Assembly: GCF_005938085.1 (NCBI RefSeq)
Contig: NZ_SMZK01000004.1
Location: forward strand, 62,001 to 126,000
Length of the DNA stretch: 64,000 nt
Reading direction: 5' to 3'
Origin: Haloterrigena sp. H1
Lineage (GTDB): Archaea > Halobacteriota > Halobacteria > Halobacteriales > Natrialbaceae
This document shows positions 53,552-62,533 of this stretch, in pieces. The notes under the pieces were generated by a model. The model saw only the letters and a list, made by a program, of their open reading frames with translations, was not told the DNA's origin and made no database searches. The position numbers were made by a program, and so were the translations under genes. Position 1 is the first letter of the stretch, and every line of letters starts with the position of its first letter.

Positions 53552-55446
53552 TTCTCCGCGGGCGTCTCGAGCTCCGCCCGGATCTCGAGTTGTGTTTCGC
53601 CGACATCACCACTTAGCAAGTCTCCATCGCCAGTTGAATGCGATCGCCCCTCGAACGTGGCATTGGTGACGTGCTCGTTGGCGTTTATGCGCACTATCCC
53701 GTCTTCGAAGGCTGTCGTCACACCGTCGACATCGACGTCCAACTCCTCAACCGGCACGACGTCGTACCTGGAACCATCTTCCCCGATTCCCGTAAGTGAG
53801 AGCTCGGCCGACCAGCCGTCGAACTCCTCGGCAAGAACCGAGATCCGTCCGGAGAACGACCACCGATCGCCGGTGAATCGCGATGAGCTATCGATCTCGA
53901 ACACTGGTTCCGCTGAGGACGCCGTCGATCGTGGCACGCCGTCACCATGAATCGGGAAGCGGTTCAAGACGTTATCGGAGAGCGTGTCCGTGCTCGTACT
54001 CTTCGCGATCAGATGGCGGAGGCCGTCTCGGACCGTCCCGAACATGTCGTCAAGGGCGGTTCGGAATCCTCGTTGGTACTGCTTGCGGAGGTTCTCCGTC
54101 GACTCCCACTCGTCGTGCTCGGGTGGCTCGGCAAACCGGAGGAATCGATCGATTTCCAGATCCCCTTCCGTGAGATTGTGTTCGAGGCGTGCTTCCCCGG
54201 TTGCGAGCACGCCATGGAAGTTCCGGTCGGAGTACGCGACTCGACTTTGGTCGTAGTACTTCACGACCATTCCGGCCCCACGGAAGAGCGCGATGGTGTT
54301 GAGGTACGTGTCGTCGTCGGCTGGTGATGCCAGTCGGGTCGCCAGGCGCACCGATCCGTCCGGTGTTTCCGTCCCGTCAGCACGTGGGGGCAACCGTACC
54401 GGGATATCGAGTCCAGCGACATCTCCGGGGTCGTCAAGCGATTCGGAGTCCGTGAACCGTTGGGCGTAACACTCGACAAACGGTCGAATCGCCGGGACAC
54501 TGTTCACATCGGCTTTGAGGGTCTCCTCGGCGGTTTCGACAGTAACTTTCAGGTCACCACGGTAGATGGCCGGCCAGAAGTACTTCACCGAGGCCTCGAC
54601 GAATTCTTGGGCGAGCTCGTCAATGTCGGGGCGGTCGTCCCGTGTCGGATCTCGGAATTCAACGACCATGGCGCTTGTTCCGCTGGTCGCAGGGCGATCA
54701 ACGTGCAGTCGGTCGGCAAGTCGGGCTGCTTCATCACCCCAGAGCGATTCCGGCCGTGGTCCATCCTCCGTCTCGGTCGGGTGACAGAGCCATCCGGCTC
54801 CCTGATAAGTTGTATTATCACCCCGGACTTCGTGAGTAGGGAGCTTTGACCGGGCGATGAGTCGTGGCGACTCGTCTGCCTGCGTGCCGTGGTCGAGATA
54901 CGAATTAAATATGACTGTTGATGTTCCTGAGAACGTCCAGAGAACGGATTTCCCGAGTCCGTATGAACCGCCTGCGGTATCCTCCTGTTTGCTACTATAA
55001 AGTTCGTCGCGAACGAGCGCGGCGTAGTTCGAATCCTCCTCCCATGCCCCGGAGAGACCAGTCGTGTTCCGATCTTCGACGACCAGCAACCGAAGTTCTG
55101 CTTCCGGGTTGTGCATGCGCTCGAGCACGCGATCGTATCCACGTCCCTGGTCTGAGTGTGCGATCGACTCTAGCCGGTGGTTGAGATCGTCGCCCCAGCC
55201 AAGCGCGTCCAGAAATTCGTCTTTCTCGTCGCCGGTGAGTGTAATGAACCGGAACGTCACCTCGACTGGATCGCCATTTGAGAGACCCTGGTCGTTCGCG
55301 TTCTGTAGCACCTCCCGAACGAATGCTTCTGCGTCATGGTCAACTGCGTGTTTTGTCGGGTCGTCTCCGTACCGTGGTGCTCCTGGTCCACCGCTGAAGA
55401 AGTACCACTCAGCTGCGTCAAATAGTTGATCTCGCCTCTGATCCAT
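53548..55446 (-). CDS. cassette 2, gene A: GHKL-type ATPase
   Basis: 632 aa. N-box AFVREVLQNANDQGLSNGD, motif II LRLLVVEDRNTTGLSGAWEE with the expected Asp, lid AGGSYGLGKSVLWTFSG. Residues 150-330 look like the second (transducer-like) domain, and the C-terminal 200 are beta-rich and of unknown fold. It is 30-40 per cent similar by eye to the cassette 3 protein and less to cassette 1. It is divergent from the cytosine methyltransferase gene, with 215 bp between, where both promoters must lie. Confidence 0.82.
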   Translation of the reverse strand: MDQRRDQLFDAAEWYFFSGGPGAPRYGDDPTKHAVDHDAEAFVREVLQNANDQGLSNGDPVEVTFRFITLTGDEKDEFLDALGWGDDLNHRLESIAHSDQGRGYDRVLERMHNPEAELRLLVVEDRNTTGLSGAWEEDSNYAALVRDELYSSKQEDTAGGSYGLGKSVLWTFSGTSTVIFNSYLDHGTQADESPRLIARSKLPTHEVRGDNTTYQGAGWLCHPTETEDGPRPESLWGDEAARLADRLHVDRPATSGTSAMVVEFRDPTRDDRPDIDELAQEFVEASVKYFWPAIYRGDLKVTVETAEETLKADVNSVPAIRPFVECYAQRFTDSESLDDPGDVAGLDIPVRLPPRADGTETPDGSVRLATRLASPADDDTYLNTIALFRGAGMVVKYYDQSRVAYSDRNFHGVLATGEARLEHNLTEGDLEIDRFLRFAEPPEHDEWESTENLRKQYQRGFRTALDDMFGTVRDGLRHLIAKSTSTDTLSDNVLNRFPIHGDGVPRSTASSAEPVFEIDSSSRFTGDRWSFSGRISVLAEEFDGWSAELSLTGIGEDGSRYDVVPVEELDVDVDGVTTAFEDGIVRINANEHVTNATFEGRSHSTGDGDLLSGDVGETQLEIRAELETPAEK

Positions 55447-55630
55447 ATCAAAAACCGGTATATTTGTACAACATTAAGTGCACCTAATCAGTATTACTAT
55501 TACGAGCTTTGTACGCTCACAATCACCATGATGGGAGGGTTATATTGATTTTCTCATTCCCATCTCTATTCAGATAGTTGTCCGCTTCCGGGGCCGCTGT
55601 GGCTGACTGGTTGTCGTCTCGTCTGCGAAT

Positions 55631-55640
55631 ACTTATATGA
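55631..55640 (+). promoter_or_regulatory. TATA box of the cytosine methyltransferase gene
   Basis: ACTTATATGA is centred about 27 nt upstream of the ATG at 55662, as expected for a leaderless haloarchaeal transcript. The intergenic space to the divergent cassette 2 is AT-rich (55450-55560) and probably carries the opposite promoter as well. Confidence 0.6.
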
Positions 55641-55661
55641 CGTTGCGAATGAGGAAGGCAT

Positions 55662-56774
55662 ATGAAAATCACGGCGGTCGATCTTTTCTGCGGCGCTGGG
55701 GGCCTTAGTTACGGCCTTCAGGAAGCTGGCATCTCGGTTGTTAAAGGTGTTGATCGCGACCCAGACTGCAAGCATGCGTACAAACAGAATATTGAGGGGG
55801 ATTACGTCCACACTGATGTCTTGCCGCTCTCACAGGATCCCGAGCGTGTCGCCCGTATGTTTCCCTGGGACTCCGACTTAGACGTGCTCGCTGCCTGTGC
55901 CCCTTGTCAGCCGTACTCTACGATGAGTCATTCCAAAGGCAAGAGCCACGAAGATCATCAAAAATGGGGACTTCTTAACGATGTCAAGAAGATCGTTGAC
56001 TATGTCGAACCTGATGTCGTTGTCACTGAGAACGTCCTCCAGGTCCGCAAAGATGACGTCTATACAGAGTTTATTGACCATTTAGATAACCTCGGCTACC
56101 ACGTGAATAGCGACGAGAACAAGAAAGTCTACTGCCCCGAATACGATATCCCTCAGAACCGGAAACGCTGGGTTGTCATGGCGTCCAAACGCGGTCCGAT
56201 TGCCCTTCCTGATCCCCCCATCCAGGATCCAGATAACTACCCTACTGTCAAGGAGACCATTGACTATCTTCCGCCACTTGCTGCTGGTGACGTTGATCCC
56301 GATCTTGACATACACAGATCTCGACAACTCTCGGACAAAAACCTTGAGCGAATCCGCCATATGGAACCCGGCGGCGACTGGCACCTCTGGGAAGAGAAAG
56401 ACCTTGACCACCTCCTCGCCGACTGTCACAAGAAGGCGAGCGGCCGCTCATACACTGCACCCTACAGCCGAATGCGGCCCGATGAGCCCGCACCCACGAT
56501 AACAACCCAATTTTACAACTACGGCAGCGGTCGCTTCGGCCACTACGACACCGATCAAGATCGTGCTCTTTCTCTCCTCGAGGGTGCCCTCCTCCAGACG
56601 TTCCCGGAAGACTACGACTTTTATGACAACTGGGATGATGTCGGCGTCAGCAATCTCGGCCGCCTCATCGGCAACGCCGTTCCCCCACGCCTCGGCGAAT
56701 ACATCGGCAAAGGCATTCTTGACCATGTCAACGCCACTGCCACCGCAACTGAAACTACCGTTGCTGACGACTGA
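55662..56774 (+). CDS. DNA (cytosine-5) methyltransferase
   Basis: 370 aa, with all main motifs in order: I (AVDLFCGAGGLSYGL, SAM binding), IV (AACAPCQPYSTMSH, catalytic Cys), VI (VVVTENVLQV), VIII (YDIPQNRKRWVVMAS), then a target-recognition region of about 110 residues, IX and X (GRLIGNAVPPRLGEYI). It transfers a methyl group to C5 of cytosine in a short site that cannot be read from the sequence. With the downstream genes on the same strand it looks like the modification arm of a restriction system. The C-terminal tail is Thr/Ala-rich. Confidence 0.92.
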   Translation: MKITAVDLFCGAGGLSYGLQEAGISVVKGVDRDPDCKHAYKQNIEGDYVHTDVLPLSQDPERVARMFPWDSDLDVLAACAPCQPYSTMSHSKGKSHEDHQKWGLLNDVKKIVDYVEPDVVVTENVLQVRKDDVYTEFIDHLDNLGYHVNSDENKKVYCPEYDIPQNRKRWVVMASKRGPIALPDPPIQDPDNYPTVKETIDYLPPLAAGDVDPDLDIHRSRQLSDKNLERIRHMEPGGDWHLWEEKDLDHLLADCHKKASGRSYTAPYSRMRPDEPAPTITTQFYNYGSGRFGHYDTDQDRALSLLEGALLQTFPEDYDFYDNWDDVGVSNLGRLIGNAVPPRLGEYIGKGILDHVNATATATETTVADD

Positions 56775-56990
56775 CTAATCTTTTGAAGTGATCTCATTCC
56801 CTACCACTACAGTATTTTACTCACCTTTCTCTCAGCCGCCTGGCCACCCACTTTCGGATAGGGACATTTATTCAGCGCCATACCAAACTGGCCCTACAGT
56901 GAATATCTATATCGACCAACTTCCGGTTCACGCTACCGAATCTCCTTCTGTCGGTAGCTCGGTCGCCGAACCGTCTGCGGGTGGTCATCT
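56775..56990 (+). other. spacer between the two methyltransferase-like genes
   Basis: 216 bp without a convincing gene. A short frame (56788-56994) is Pro/Ser-rich with low coding character. An AT-containing stretch at 56805-56830 may hold a promoter for the second gene. Confidence 0.4.
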
Positions 56991-57767
56991 GTGAGTTTTC
57001 CCTTCACCGAGGATCGCGACGAACCCTTGATCCTCCACTGCTTTGCCGACTACGGCACAGAGTGCGAGGTTCTCAACGACTTCGGTACCGTTGTCCGCGT
57101 CGGCATTGATCCTCGAGACACGAACGATAGCGCGCCGATTAAAGCGGATGCCCACATTGAGGAGAAAGACTGGGGCCTTCCGTTCAAAGAGGATGTCACC
57201 TTTGATCTGGGCGTTTTCCACCCCGTCTGCTCAGCGTGGGCAGCAACAACGAGTATCTCTGGCGATCCCGAGGACCACGATAACATGATCCCGAGCGCAC
57301 GCCAGATCGCCGAAAAATATTGCGAGCACCACATTATTGAGAACGTCCCACGCGCCCCGCTCGAAGATCCGGTCGTGCTGAACGGCCGGATGTTTGGCCT
57401 CCCGATCGAGTACGAACGCGGCTTCGAAACGTCGTTCGACGTACCTCACCCGCCTCGTGAACGCCTCCTCCTCACGAGTGATGGCCCGTCCGAGAATGCG
57501 GAGACATCTTCGTTTTTCTTCTCCGAACGATCAAAGGAGTGGTGGGCCGCTGCGAAAAACTACGCCTCTGGTCCTTATCCCAAGGCCCACCTTGCAAAAA
57601 ACGTTATCCCCGCCCCATACATTTACTATCTCCTTCGTGCGTGGATTATGACCTACGAGGACGAAAGCGGCATCTCTGAAGACCGTGTTGATTATTCGAA
57701 CTACGACAAGGAGATGACAAACAAACGCCGCGCCGAGGCGAACCGCCAACTCGGCGAGTTCGAATAG
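56991..57767 (+). CDS. cytosine-methyltransferase-like protein with degenerate motifs
   Basis: 258 aa, starting at GTG. The resemblance to C5-methyltransferases lies in GVFHPVCSAWAATTSIS (motif IV with Cys), IIENVPRAPLEDPVVLNGRM (motif VI ENV and the following P..DPV.L.GxMFgL) and PPRERLLLTSDG (motif VIII-like). Motif I is not recognisable (ILHCFADYGTECEVLNDFGT in place of DLFxGxGG), and the usual PC is VC. It may have lost catalysis and serve as a site-recognition partner, or it may be an unusual active enzyme of the type seen in phages. Its position after the true methyltransferase supports a joint role. Confidence 0.65.
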   Translation: MSFPFTEDRDEPLILHCFADYGTECEVLNDFGTVVRVGIDPRDTNDSAPIKADAHIEEKDWGLPFKEDVTFDLGVFHPVCSAWAATTSISGDPEDHDNMIPSARQIAEKYCEHHIIENVPRAPLEDPVVLNGRMFGLPIEYERGFETSFDVPHPPRERLLLTSDGPSENAETSSFFFSERSKEWWAAAKNYASGPYPKAHLAKNVIPAPYIYYLLRAWIMTYEDESGISEDRVDYSNYDKEMTNKRRAEANRQLGEFE

Positions 57768-57855
57768 CACGCCATCATTCTCGTATCTCTTATGTCGTAC
57801 TTTGTCGAGTCGACACAATCAAATAATCAGATGTCTCGAGTTACCGTATACGCTG

Positions 57856-59388
57856 ATGGGTGGGGACTCGAATCGACTCTATCAAGATAGAGATAGGATT
57901 CGATCGCACGCGGGTGATCCCTTTGCCGGTACACCACTCCCTCGTGCTATCGTGCAAGATGTCGCCGCACAGTACGACGTCCCTGCTTCCCACGCCGCGC
58001 ACATCCTCCGCGATTTCGAGACAACACCAGAGCTCGCTCCGCTCGAAACCCTCGTCACTGGCTTTGACCCAACTCCCGTTGGCGTTGACGAGGGTGGTCA
58101 CCTCTACCTCCGCGCCGATGCCGACCCGTACTGGGATGTGGTCGCCGAGGAACTCGGGCTTACCGCGGTCGGCCGTGATGTGATCGCCACTGCCCACGAC
58201 CGACACGTCAGCAATGCCACGCCTGAATCGCTCACCGATTGTGGTCCCGGCTTTGTCGTTTCCTGTCCCGAGTTTCCCGCTGCCGCGATTGACGACATCC
58301 ACACCCTTCTCGAGCGAATGTCGGTGTCGAGCCGGCGAGCGACCGTGTGGGCACTCGACCATCAAGCCCGTAGTCTGGCGGCGATCGCAAACATTCTCTC
58401 GATTTCCGAGCCCCTCGTGCGGACCGATTTAGCGGCCGTCAACCGAGCAACTCGGCGCGTTGTCGATGCCACGAGAGCACTCGATATCCCACACTGCCAT
58501 CTAACCCATCGCGTTGTGGATCCACTCTCCCCGGACTGGCTGGGGGCTAATTGGTCGCCGTGGCTCTCATTACACGACCGCGACCAGCTCCTTGACGACC
58601 TTCCACACGACCCCGGTGTGTATCGTGTTCGCCACACGGCTATCCCTGGACTCTTGTACATCGGGGAAACGGGAGCAGACGGTGGTATTCGAAGTCGAGT
58701 CGGGCTCGGCCTCGCAGATGGACTTACCGCGCAGAACTGTCCCGATGGCGGGAATCACGACGCGACGACCGGCCTCTGGCAGATCGCAACCGCACTCGAT
58801 GGCAATTTGGAAGTGTCTGTTGCGACCCCACCGATCGCTGCCAACCGACGCCATCGCCGAGCGCTCGAGGCGACACTTATTGCAGTATGCCGACGCGAGA
58901 TCGGGTGGACACCGAGCGTTCAGCTCAACCGGACCCCGCTCGCAGACACACCCTCTCCTGGTGTCGACCCCTGTGCCGTTCTGGAATCCAGCTCGGAAGA
59001 GAACTCGTATCCGGTGCCAAGTTGGGCTGGGTGGCGAGCAGCGACGAACCCGGGCTGGATGGGACTCAAGTGGACGGAACCTCGTCCGCTCGCCGACCGT
59101 GCAATAATCGAGATGCCCGATGCCTGCGCGTTCCGTGTTTGGACACGTCAAGACAATACCCTACGGTGGGAGCGACGCCTCACCTACATCGGAACGACCG
59201 AAACACCGACGAGCCGGTTGTTTTCACTAGAAAGCACCTACGGCTCAGAGATGCTTTTTTCTATTGCGCCACTTCCCGATTTGAGTACGGAGTCGGCCAA
59301 GCGGTCGCGGGAACGTTCCGAGATTCGGTATGACCTTCTCGGTGCTCACTATCTCACGACTGGCCATCCACCGACCGATCAGTTTTGA
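57856..59388 (+). CDS. GIY-YIG domain protein, probable endonuclease of cassette 3
   Basis: 510 aa from the ATG at 57856; TTG at 57802 is the alternative. The N-terminal 230 residues have a helix-turn-helix-like part (ARSLAAIANILSISEPLVRT). GIY-YIG core near residues 265-380: PGVYRVRHTAIPGLLYIGET, Arg in GIRSRVG, Glu in ALEATLIAVCRREIG and Asn in SVQLNRT. The last 110 residues (LTYIGTTETPTSRLFSLEST, then RSEIRYDLLGAHYLTTGHPP) look like a second, decayed GIY-YIG unit. GIY-YIG nucleases act in restriction systems such as Eco29kI. Its place between methyltransferases and the GHKL cassette suggests the cleaving part. Confidence 0.72.
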   Translation: MGGDSNRLYQDRDRIRSHAGDPFAGTPLPRAIVQDVAAQYDVPASHAAHILRDFETTPELAPLETLVTGFDPTPVGVDEGGHLYLRADADPYWDVVAEELGLTAVGRDVIATAHDRHVSNATPESLTDCGPGFVVSCPEFPAAAIDDIHTLLERMSVSSRRATVWALDHQARSLAAIANILSISEPLVRTDLAAVNRATRRVVDATRALDIPHCHLTHRVVDPLSPDWLGANWSPWLSLHDRDQLLDDLPHDPGVYRVRHTAIPGLLYIGETGADGGIRSRVGLGLADGLTAQNCPDGGNHDATTGLWQIATALDGNLEVSVATPPIAANRRHRRALEATLIAVCRREIGWTPSVQLNRTPLADTPSPGVDPCAVLESSSEENSYPVPSWAGWRAATNPGWMGLKWTEPRPLADRAIIEMPDACAFRVWTRQDNTLRWERRLTYIGTTETPTSRLFSLESTYGSEMLFSIAPLPDLSTESAKRSRERSEIRYDLLGAHYLTTGHPPTDQF

Positions 59389-59561
59389 TGCCGGTCTGAC
59401 ACTGCGCCGCTGGCTCGTTACGCCGTCTGCTAATTCCCTATCTATATGAATAACAAATATTTATAATATGGAAGCCTCGACTGTCCCATTATGACTAATA
59501 TCGCATATGTTCATCAGTTTTGGAAGGGGATCGATTCTCCAACACATCGATGGAGGGGTCA

Positions 59562-61451
59562 ATGAGCGGGACGTGGGGATTTACGACATCGCGACCGACT
59601 GACGCTCGGTATGGCGACGATGTCGCAAAATACGCGATGTCGAATGGCGAACAGGGCCTGAAAACGTTCGTTCGGGAGGTCCTCCAGAACTCGAACGACG
59701 CCCGCCTGGATAACGACGATCCTGCACAGGTCACCTTCCGCCTCGAGACTCTCGAAGGCGACGATCTCAAAGCCTATTTGAACGCCCTGGATATCAACAC
59801 CTGGTCCGACCACGCATCTCTTGCCGCTGACACGGAAAGCGGTGAACACATCTCCGAAGCAATGGCGCGAATCGAGGATGAAAAATCGCTCCGCGTCCTC
59901 ACTATCGAAGATCAGAATACCCAGGGGCTCCTCGGTGCCGAGACTGCTGACCAGTCTAACTTCACCGCTCTCGTCCGTGACGTTCTCTTCAGTAGCAAAT
60001 CCGGTGACACATCTGGTGGGAGCTACGGCCTCGGCAAAGCTGTTCTCTGGCTGTATTCCGGGCTCTCGATGGTGCTGTTCAACTCCTCGCTCAGTGAACC
60101 CACTCCTCGAGACGACTCCCCACGGCTTATCGGGCGCACCCGTCTCCCGACTCACAAGTCGAGCGACGGCGACACCGTTTACCAAGGCCACGGCTGGTTC
60201 GGTAACGTTGATGCCGACGAAAGTGGTGCACGCCCCGAATCTCTCTGGGGTGACGAGGCCAGACAGTTCGCTGATGACCTCAAACTCAGCCGCCCAGATA
60301 GTCCCGGAACGAGCATTCAAGTTGTCGACTTCCGCGTTCCCACTGCCGAAGAACGCCTTGCCGATGAAGAACTCGCAGACAAAATCACTGAAAAGGCAAT
60401 TGAGTGGTTCTGGCCAGCGATCTACCGTGGAAATCTTGAGGTCACCGTCGAGACCGACACCGAGACGAAATCGGCGAGTATAGCAGAGTACCCTCGGTAC
60501 ACTCCGTTCACTACATGTCTCAATGACCGCACTGCTGCCACTGACGAACTCACCGAGGCCGGTGATGTCGTTGAGAAACCGATCACACTGACCATTCCCG
60601 CAAAAACGGACGAGAGTGGATCGACCGAGGGAGATCTCGACTTGCTCGTCCGCCGTGCGAACCCGGACGAGAGGTATCAGCGCAACAGCGTTGCGTTCGT
60701 CCGTGGTGCCGGAATGGTTGTCGAATACTACGACCGCGACAAAGTCGTAGTCGGGAACGAAGACTTCCACGCTGTTCTCCTCGGCGGCCGCGCTCGTCCT
60801 TGGGGCACTGGTGATAACCCTTCGGACGTTGACGATGTCGTTGAAGAATTTCTCACCACTGCAGAACCACCTCAGCACGACGAGTGGCGACGGACCGAAT
60901 CCCTCGCTAACACGTACAAGCAAGGGTTTCGAACTGCCGTTGAAGGAATCAAACCGGATGTTACCGACACGCTCCGCGAACTTGTTGCCCCGAACGTCGA
61001 TCGCGGCTCGACCGGTCCCGAAAGACTCGGGAACCGCTTCAAGATCGGGAGCAAACGCCGGAGCGGCTCCACCAGCCGCGAGTCTCCCAGTAGTCAGCGT
61101 GTCACCGGCGACACCGACATCGCCTTTGACGAGACGTACGACCACTGGCAATTCGAAGGTGAAGTCGAACCCTTGAGCGACCGGAACGAAATCCGGCAAG
61201 TAACTGTCTCGCTCGTTCGAATGGCCGAAGAGCGTGCGACTAACGACCGGCTCCCTGTGCGTAATATCTCTTCGGATACGACCGGGGTCTCCATCTCGCT
61301 CCCCGACGAAAACGGCGTGCAGGTCGGTCGCCTTGACCCGCCACCGGGGACGACCTCGCTCACCTTCGAGGGTACGTCTGAAGAAGACATGCGTCGCGTC
61401 GAAACCCGACTCAAAGTATCAGTTGCCGTTGCCGAACGGAGGGATAACTGA
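59562..61451 (+). CDS. cassette 3, gene A: GHKL-type ATPase
   Basis: 629 aa from the ATG at 59562, which follows GGAGGGG at good spacing (59550 and 59520 are alternatives). N-box TFVREVLQNSNDARLDNDDP, motif II LRVLTIEDQNTQGLLGAETA, lid SGGSYGLGKAVLWLYSG. The following WFWPAIYRGNLEVTVETDTE and AFVRGAGMVVEYYDRDKVVV blocks are shared by all three A proteins. Known prokaryotic relatives of this fold (MutL/MORC-like) occur in restriction-modification loci. The stop overlaps the ATG of gene B (TGATG). Confidence 0.84.
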   Translation: MSGTWGFTTSRPTDARYGDDVAKYAMSNGEQGLKTFVREVLQNSNDARLDNDDPAQVTFRLETLEGDDLKAYLNALDINTWSDHASLAADTESGEHISEAMARIEDEKSLRVLTIEDQNTQGLLGAETADQSNFTALVRDVLFSSKSGDTSGGSYGLGKAVLWLYSGLSMVLFNSSLSEPTPRDDSPRLIGRTRLPTHKSSDGDTVYQGHGWFGNVDADESGARPESLWGDEARQFADDLKLSRPDSPGTSIQVVDFRVPTAEERLADEELADKITEKAIEWFWPAIYRGNLEVTVETDTETKSASIAEYPRYTPFTTCLNDRTAATDELTEAGDVVEKPITLTIPAKTDESGSTEGDLDLLVRRANPDERYQRNSVAFVRGAGMVVEYYDRDKVVVGNEDFHAVLLGGRARPWGTGDNPSDVDDVVEEFLTTAEPPQHDEWRRTESLANTYKQGFRTAVEGIKPDVTDTLRELVAPNVDRGSTGPERLGNRFKIGSKRRSGSTSRESPSSQRVTGDTDIAFDETYDHWQFEGEVEPLSDRNEIRQVTVSLVRMAEERATNDRLPVRNISSDTTGVSISLPDENGVQVGRLDPPPGTTSLTFEGTSEEDMRRVETRLKVSVAVAERRDN

Positions 61452-62533
61452 TGGCTGTTCTGGACAACGAACTTGACGACAAATCAGAGGACGAATCAGA
61501 GGACGAATCAGAGGACGAACAACTCCAGACGGGGAGTCTCGTCACCCAGTCTCTCCCGCACAGCTACGCCCGTGATGCCCTTGACTTCACGGTCGAGACG
61601 ATTCAACTGGACGGTGCTGATCTCGGCGACCGTGGCGAGCTCGATGAATCTGCCCGCTACCTTTCGCTCGTCGACGAAGCTGGCTGGACTACCCTCACGC
61701 TCGAAGGGACGATCACGCTCGACATGGAGACGGTTAAAGAGGTCTTCTCGACGACCGAGTGGGATGCCCCATCGGGTCGGCTTGCGCTCGTGAAAACGAA
61801 CCCTCTCGCAATCAGCCGCGACCGAACGATCCTTTCCGACCCACCTGTCGAGCCCGACACTTACTCGTTCAGCATCGACATCCACCGTGACGACCACCGA
61901 GGAACCGTCGTACTCGAACCGCACCTTGTCCGGGCGAGCGAACGCGGCCCCGGGGCGTCGAACTGTGCTTCGAAAGTTGGCTCTCGGCTCGCAAACGGCA
62001 TCTCGTGGACGCTTGAGCTTGACGAACGCACGGACGGCGGCGGACTACTCATGCCGATTATCGAGGATTTCAGTGATACTGACCGTCTTCCCGACGATCA
62101 ACATATTCACCACTTGAGTCTTGACGAGCCGCGTAACCCTCAGCTCTACTTGAACCGCGAACACCCACAGGTTGTGAAAGTTCTCGAAAACAGTGGGTCC
62201 ACAGGCGGTCCACCTCGGCTTCGTGATGTACTCTATGATTATATTGAGCACTCCGTATGGACTCAACTGCTTATACAGACTGCTCGTGATACCGATCCAG
62301 ACACTGGCGAAACCCAATACAGCTGGCAAGATGACGTTCTAGACCTCTTCTTAGATGACCTTTATCCCGATCATGAGGAGGAGGACGCTGCGATCCAGTT
62401 CGCGACCGATGTTCGAAGTATCGAAGACCTTCCCGCGCTCGTCCAGAACGTCGAACACGCTGTCCACCAGCGCTACGACATCCCGTCCGACACAACCAAA
62501 CTGATCGAAGAGGCGATCCAGAATGACAACTAA
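61451..62533 (+). CDS. cassette 3, gene B (unknown), with an acidic tandem repeat
   Basis: 360 aa. Residues 9-24 are a DESE repeat coded by three exact copies of a 12-bp unit (TCAGAGGACGAA, about 61483-61519), which could vary in number by slippage. Then the shared features follow: GWTTLTLEGTITLDMETVKE, the V-L-E-P-H-L-V-R motif, the IHHLSLDEPRNPQLYLNREH block and the helical RDVLYDYIEHSVWTQLLIQT. The last two blocks align with those of the B proteins of cassettes 1 and 2. The last 11 bases overlap gene C. Confidence 0.7.
   Translation: MAVLDNELDDKSEDESEDESEDEQLQTGSLVTQSLPHSYARDALDFTVETIQLDGADLGDRGELDESARYLSLVDEAGWTTLTLEGTITLDMETVKEVFSTTEWDAPSGRLALVKTNPLAISRDRTILSDPPVEPDTYSFSIDIHRDDHRGTVVLEPHLVRASERGPGASNCASKVGSRLANGISWTLELDERTDGGGLLMPIIEDFSDTDRLPDDQHIHHLSLDEPRNPQLYLNREHPQVVKVLENSGSTGGPPRLRDVLYDYIEHSVWTQLLIQTARDTDPDTGETQYSWQDDVLDLFLDDLYPDHEEEDAAIQFATDVRSIEDLPALVQNVEHAVHQRYDIPSDTTKLIEEAIQNDN

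Noticed and set aside
59559-61199. A 546-codon minus-strand frame opposite the cassette 3 ATPase
   Set aside because: The plus strand carries clear GHKL motifs and proper coupling to genes B and C. The minus frame has the composition of an antisense shadow in GC-rich DNA.
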